Of a stretch of 34,149 bases of DNA, positions 30,788 to 34,149 are shown piece by piece. This DNA is from an uncultured Bacteroidales bacterium. GTDB lineage: Bacteria; Bacteroidota; Bacteroidia; Bacteroidales; Bacteroidaceae. Both the position numbers and the translations under genes were made by a program. The stretch spans positions 1 through 34,149 of the forward strand of contig CACYQI010000051.1 in the NCBI GenBank assembly GCA_902776455.1, given 5' to 3'. Within the stretch, counting starts at the first letter, position 1. Every line of letters starts with the position of its first letter. Under the pieces are notes generated by a model. It had not been told where the DNA came from and did not search any database. It worked only from the letters and a program-made list of their open reading frames with translations.

Positions 30788-31397
30788 AACGGCATAAATG
30801 TCAAAATAATTCTCAATCGCACCCCCTCCAACGGCCTCTTTCCCCTCCAGCCGTACTTTTCTACTCCCGAGGGAAGAAAGGGCCTTAAATCGAATCGGCA
30901 TTGATTATCAATGTCTTACAACGCCTCGTTTTTCGACACTATGTTAAGAAGGTGTTCCTTCTATTCACATGAGGGATAAAATCCGCATAGATTTCCTTCA
31001 AAAACAGCCTGAAATTTCACCCAACACTCCATGGGGTTTCAGCCGACACTCCGTGGAGAGTTGGCCGACTCTCCACGGAGTGTTGTCCAACACCCCGTGC
31101 CGTGTCCTTCTGAATGCCGTGGAGTGACTGTTTTTGCTGTAAAGGATTTTCGCGAACATAGCCAGTGAAGCATACACTATCGGACCCCCGACTTTTGCCC
31201 CCAAACAGCAAAACTAACGTCTTTCCTCTCTTTTTTCTACTTTTGTTATGCATCGCATTTGCCCGCAGCGTCCAAGTCTGGTCGTTTCTGTCCCTTCGAG
31301 TTGCTTTTTATGCTGGGTTTTGTTGCTCCCGAGGCTTGATTAGCTGAAATAAGAATAAAAAAGTAAGCAAGCACTATGTTTTGTGAACTTTTTTTTG
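30788..31397. other. Gene-free stretch (about 610 bp) with composite element D
   Basis: No credible gene. It holds the TTAAATCGAA module and a 22-bp array; the remaining sequence on both sides shows nothing I can name. Confidence 0.65.
30880..31121. repeat. Composite intergenic element, copy D
   Basis: GCCTTAAATCGAATCGGC (from 30882) with TTGATTATCAA. The array follows about 150 bp later, with unit starts CATG/CGTG/CACG at 31030, 31052, 31074, 31096 and 31118, exactly 22 bp apart. Confidence 0.8.
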
Positions 31398-31405
31398 TAC
31401 CTTTG
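31398..31405 (+). promoter_or_regulatory. -7 element TACCTTTG of lepA
   Basis: TACCTTTGC lies 27 bp before the lepA ATG and matches TAnnTTTG. Confidence 0.55.
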
Positions 31406-31432
31406 CAAAGCAATTTATAGACTTTTGAATTC

Positions 31433-33232
31433 ATGCAAAACATTCGCAACTTCTGCATCATCGCCCACATTGACCACGGAAAGAGTACACTCGCCGACCG
31501 ACTGCTGGAATATACGAAGACTATCACCGTCACCAAAGGGCAGATGCTCGACGATATGGACCTGGAACAGGAACGTGGCATCACCATCAAAAGCCACGCG
31601 ATACAGATGCAGTGGACCCCCCAACCCCCTTTAGGGGGAGAGCGGAAGACGTATGTCCTCAATCTAATCGACACTCCGGGACATGTGGATTTCAGCTACG
31701 AGGTGAGCCGAAGCATCGCGGCCTGCGAGGGCGCGCTGCTCGTGGTGGACGCTACGCAGGGCGTACAGGCTCAGACCATCAGCAACCTCTACATGGCCAT
31801 TGACCACGACTTGGAAATCATTCCCGTCATCAATAAGTGCGACATGCCCAACGCGATGCCCGAAGAGGTGGAGGACGAGATTGTCGATCTGCTTGGCTGC
31901 AAACGCGAGGAAATCATACGCGCCAGCGGCAAGACAGGCATGGGCGTGGAGGAGATTCTCAGGGCTGTGGTGGAACGCATCCCGTGTCCCAAAGGCGACG
32001 AGAAGGCTCCCCTACAGGCGCTCATCTTCGACTCGGTGTTCAACTCCTTCCGTGGCATCATCGCCTACTTCAAGATAGTGAACGGCACGATGCGGAGCGG
32101 CGACTTGGTGCAGTTCATCAACACCGGCAAGGAGTATAAGGCGGACGAAATCGGTGTGCTGAAGATGGATATGGTGCCAAGACAGGTGCTGCATTGTGGC
32201 GACGTGGGCTACATCGTTTCGGGCATCAAGACGGCCACTGAGGTGAAGGTGGGCGACACGATAACGAGTGTGGAGAACCCTTGCCGCGAGGCTATTGCGG
32301 GCTTCGAGGAGGTGAAGCCGATGGTCTTTGCGGGTGTCTATCCCATCGAGACGGAGGACTTCGAGAACCTCCGTGCCTCGCTGGAGAAGCTACAGCTCAA
32401 CGATGCCAGCCTCACCTTCCAGCCCGAGAGTTCCGCGGCGCTCGGCTTCGGCTTCCGTTGCGGCTTCCTCGGTCTGCTACACATGGAAATCATTCAGGAG
32501 AGGCTCGACAGGGAGTTTGACATGGACGTCATCACGACGGTCCCCAACGTCTCGTACCTCGTCTATGACAAGCAGGGCAACGTGCAGGAGGTGCACAACC
32601 CCAGCGGCATGCCCGACCAGACGCTCATCGACCACATCGAGGAACCCTACATACACGCCTCCATCATCACGACGGCCAACTTCATCGGCCCTATCATGAC
32701 GCTCTGTCTGGGCAAAAGAGGCGAGCTGCTGAAGCAGGAGTACATCAGCGGCAACCGCGTGGAGCTGCAGTACGCCATGCCGCTGGGAGAGATTGTCATC
32801 GACTTCTACGACAAGCTGAAGAGCATCTCGAAGGGCTATGCGTCGTTCGACTATCATCAGGACGGCTACCGACCCAGCAAGCTCGTGAAGATGGACATCC
32901 TGCTGAACGGAGAACCTGTGGACGCGCTCTCTACGCTGACACATTTCGACAACGCTGAGACCTTCGGGCGCCGCATGTGCGAGAAGCTGAAGGAACTCCT
33001 GCCGCGACAGCAGTTCGACATCGCCATACAGGCTGCCATCGGAGCCAAGATAATAGCCCGCGAGACGGTGAAGCAGGTGCGCAAGGATGTGCTGGCAAAG
33101 TGCTACGGCGGTGACGTGAGCCGCAAACGCAAGCTCCTCGAGAAGCAGAAACGAGGCAAGAAGCGCATGAAGCAGATAGGCAATGTGCAGGTGCCGCAGA
33201 AAGCCTTCCTCGCTGTGCTGAAACTGGATTAG
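31433..33232 (+). CDS. lepA: Elongation factor 4 (LepA), with a repeat-encoded insertion in the G domain
   Basis: 599 residues. GTPase motifs: AHIDHGKST near 10-18, ERGIT near 46, DTPGHVDF near 78-85 and NKCD near 133. EF4-specific parts follow to [23 protein letters not shown] at the end. LepA is a ribosomal GTPase acting in translation initiation or stalled-ribosome rescue. Residues 61-70 ([10 protein letters not shown]) lie where relatives have a short turn, as I recall about YTYKGE, between SHAIQM and the strand before DTPGH. This stretch is encoded by a copy of the GC-rich palindromic repeat; the frame stays open and all catalytic motifs are intact. Confidence 0.95.
   Translation: MQNIRNFCIIAHIDHGKSTLADRLLEYTKTITVTKGQMLDDMDLEQERGITIKSHAIQMQWTPQPPLGGERKTYVLNLIDTPGHVDFSYEVSRSIAACEGALLVVDATQGVQAQTISNLYMAIDHDLEIIPVINKCDMPNAMPEEVEDEIVDLLGCKREEIIRASGKTGMGVEEILRAVVERIPCPKGDEKAPLQALIFDSVFNSFRGIIAYFKIVNGTMRSGDLVQFINTGKEYKADEIGVLKMDMVPRQVLHCGDVGYIVSGIKTATEVKVGDTITSVENPCREAIAGFEEVKPMVFAGVYPIETEDFENLRASLEKLQLNDASLTFQPESSAALGFGFRCGFLGLLHMEIIQERLDREFDMDVITTVPNVSYLVYDKQGNVQEVHNPSGMPDQTLIDHIEEPYIHASIITTANFIGPIMTLCLGKRGELLKQEYISGNRVELQYAMPLGEIVIDFYDKLKSISKGYASFDYHQDGYRPSKLVKMDILLNGEPVDALSTLTHFDNAETFGRRMCEKLKELLPRQQFDIAIQAAIGAKIIARETVKQVRKDVLAKCYGGDVSRKRKLLEKQKRGKKRMKQIGNVQVPQKAFLAVLKLD
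31615..31641 (+). repeat. GC-rich palindromic element inside lepA
   Basis: It has the CCCCCTTTAGGGGG core in the same orientation and reading frame as the copy at the end of rlmN; both read TPQPPLGG. It is the same element as at 30321-30341 and 7216-7241. Confidence 0.85.
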
Positions 33233-33233
33233 C

Positions 33234-33318
33234 TCCCTGACCCCTTTAGAGGGAAAGGACCCCCTGACCCCCTTTCGGGGGAAACAAATGGTAAATGGTA
33301 AATGATTAAATTGTAAAT
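33234..33318. repeat. Two GC-rich palindromic elements and GGTAAAT array between lepA and the Crp gene
   Basis: A degenerate copy (CCCTTTAGAGGG, 33240-33251) starts 2 bp after the lepA stop. A better one (CCCCCTTTCGGGGG) follows near 33268-33281. GGTAAAT twice, GATTAAAT and TGTAAAT then lead to the Crp start, as in the DUF721 leader. Confidence 0.75.
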
Positions 33319-33324
33319 GCCAAG

Positions 33325-33954
33325 ATGGAAAACCACCGCGACGTAGCTCGGGAGATAGCCCGCATATATTGCCCTCTCACCCCTCTCGGGGTAGAGGTGC
33401 TGGACAGCATACTCGTTCCCATGAAGTTCCAGAAGGGAGCCAAGATACTGGAAGAAGGCGAGGTGTGCCGCGCGCTCTACTTCGTCGAGAAGGGAATGGT
33501 GAGACAGTTCTATTATAAGAATAAGAAGGACGTCACCGAACACTTCTCTTTCGAGGGGCGCATCGTCTTCTGCATCGAGAGCTTCCTGAAGCAGGAACCC
33601 AGCCGACTCATCGTCGAGGCCTTGGAGAACACTGTCCTCTATGCCATTCCGCGCGATGCCCTGTTCGGCTTGATGGTGAGGAACCAAGAGATGGAGATGC
33701 TCTACCGCAAGATACTGGAGCACGTGGCCATCAGCAGTCAGGAACATGCCGACAGCCAGCGTTTTGAGAACGCCGCCGAGCGCTATGAGCGTCTGCTGCG
33801 CGAGAAGCCCGAGATAGTGCTCCGCGCTCCTATGGTACACATAGCCAGCTTCCTGCAGATGTCGCCCGAGACGCTCAGCCGAGTAAGAGGCGCCAGTGCC
33901 ACAAAGACACAGCCCCGCGACAACCCCGACCCCTGGTGGGCACGGACAACATAA
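33325..33954 (+). CDS. Crp/Fnr-family transcriptional regulator
   Basis: 209 residues. Cyclic-nucleotide-binding-like beta roll at about 25-115 (KGAKILEEGEVCRALYFVEKG; TEHFSFEGRIV), dimer helix, and a C-terminal helix-turn-helix (VHIASFLQMSPETLSRVRG near 169-190). No cluster-type cysteine set is seen, so it is not an obvious Fnr iron-sulfur sensor; the ligand is unknown. The final ~18 residues (TKTQPRDNPDPWWARTT) go beyond the usual end after the recognition helix. The start follows a GGTAAAT array with short upstream ATG frames; an out-of-frame ATG lies 8 bp upstream. Confidence 0.85.
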   Translation: MENHRDVAREIARIYCPLTPLGVEVLDSILVPMKFQKGAKILEEGEVCRALYFVEKGMVRQFYYKNKKDVTEHFSFEGRIVFCIESFLKQEPSRLIVEALENTVLYAIPRDALFGLMVRNQEMEMLYRKILEHVAISSQEHADSQRFENAAERYERLLREKPEIVLRAPMVHIASFLQMSPETLSRVRGASATKTQPRDNPDPWWARTT

Positions 33955-34064
33955 AGACCCCTCTCCATCTCCCCCGAGGGGGAGAGAGAAGCCTCTCTAA
34001 CTCCCCCATAAAGGGGGAGGACAAGAAAGTAAATAGCTAAATTACTGAATTTTCGGAAGTAAAA
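33955..34064. repeat. Degenerate GC-rich palindromes after the Crp gene
   Basis: CTCCCCCGAGGGGGAG (33970-33985) and CTCCCCCATAAAGGGGGAG (near 34001-34019) follow the stop codon. They may act as terminator hairpins; neither has a T-run. Confidence 0.55.
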
Positions 34065-34149
34065 ATGGAAGTTAAAATGGAAGTTAATTCGCTACACTCA
34101 TGGAAGTTAAAATGGACAATAGTAAACGAAGCTGCTAGCATCCAAGGCT
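34065..34149 (+). CDS. Possible start of a further gene, cut by the window edge
   Basis: From ATG at 34065 (or 34077) a frame stays open to the edge and would begin MEVKMEVNSLHSWKLK. The first codons overlap an ATGGAAGTTAA repeat (34065, 34077, 34102), so this may be only repeat sequence. Not recognisable. Confidence 0.2.
   Translation, partial: MEVKMEVNSLHSWKLKWTIVNEAASIQG

Overview
The window looks like chromosome of a Bacteroidales bacterium, most likely a Prevotellaceae member (inference). Reasons: -7 promoter elements of the form TAnnTTTG, weak or absent Shine-Dalgarno sequences, Bacteroidetes-restricted families (DUF4837, DUF4827, the FISUMP surface domain), the RprX/RprY two-component pair, an EF-G2-type paralog and an LptE lipoprotein. 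Most genes are core housekeeping genes. I see no prophage, insertion sequence, integrase, CRISPR array, rRNA or complete tRNA.

Layout. 1-950: end of a surface protein with FISUMP repeats, followed by a gene-like remnant and a candidate small RNA. 1322-8242 (minus): a probable operon rlmN - DUF4837 lipoprotein - PdxA-like protein - sigma-54 activator - lptE - TPR protein - secG, then a BadF-type kinase. 8997-12876: a Wzx/MurJ-like flippase divergent from a GH3 beta-glucosidase. 12994-14675: xth convergent with rhaD. 15271-18072: nadK and an ABC exporter. 19089-24778: an outer-membrane beta-barrel protein convergent with rprY-rprX, then EF-G2. 25859-28945 (minus): a TPR membrane protein - ribH - DUF4827 lipoprotein - hemW operon. 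29105-33954: recF, a DUF721 gene, lepA and a Crp/Fnr regulator.

The unusual content is an ecology of small repeats. (i) Arrays with an exact 22-bp period, built on an 18-bp palindrome (GAGTGTTGGCCAACACTC), occur in all four of the repeat-rich gaps; at three of them a TTAAATCGAA module lies about 150-165 bp to the left. (ii) A GC-rich palindromic element (core CCCCCTTTAGGGGG) lies between genes and also inside three reading frames: an insertion in the LepA GTPase domain, the C-terminus of RlmN, and the signal peptide of the DUF4837 lipoprotein. The last two copies form an inverted pair around a start codon. (iii) Degenerate 7-8 bp tandem arrays fill intergenic spaces up to the stop or start codons, and sometimes supply them. 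(iv) REP-like elements occur as inverted pairs, one of them split by a 95-bp tandem repeat.

Two paralogs have visibly lost catalytic motifs: the PdxA-like protein lacks the metal-binding histidine motifs, and EF-G2 has altered G motifs. All homology statements come from reading the sequence and from memory of the families; no search was run.
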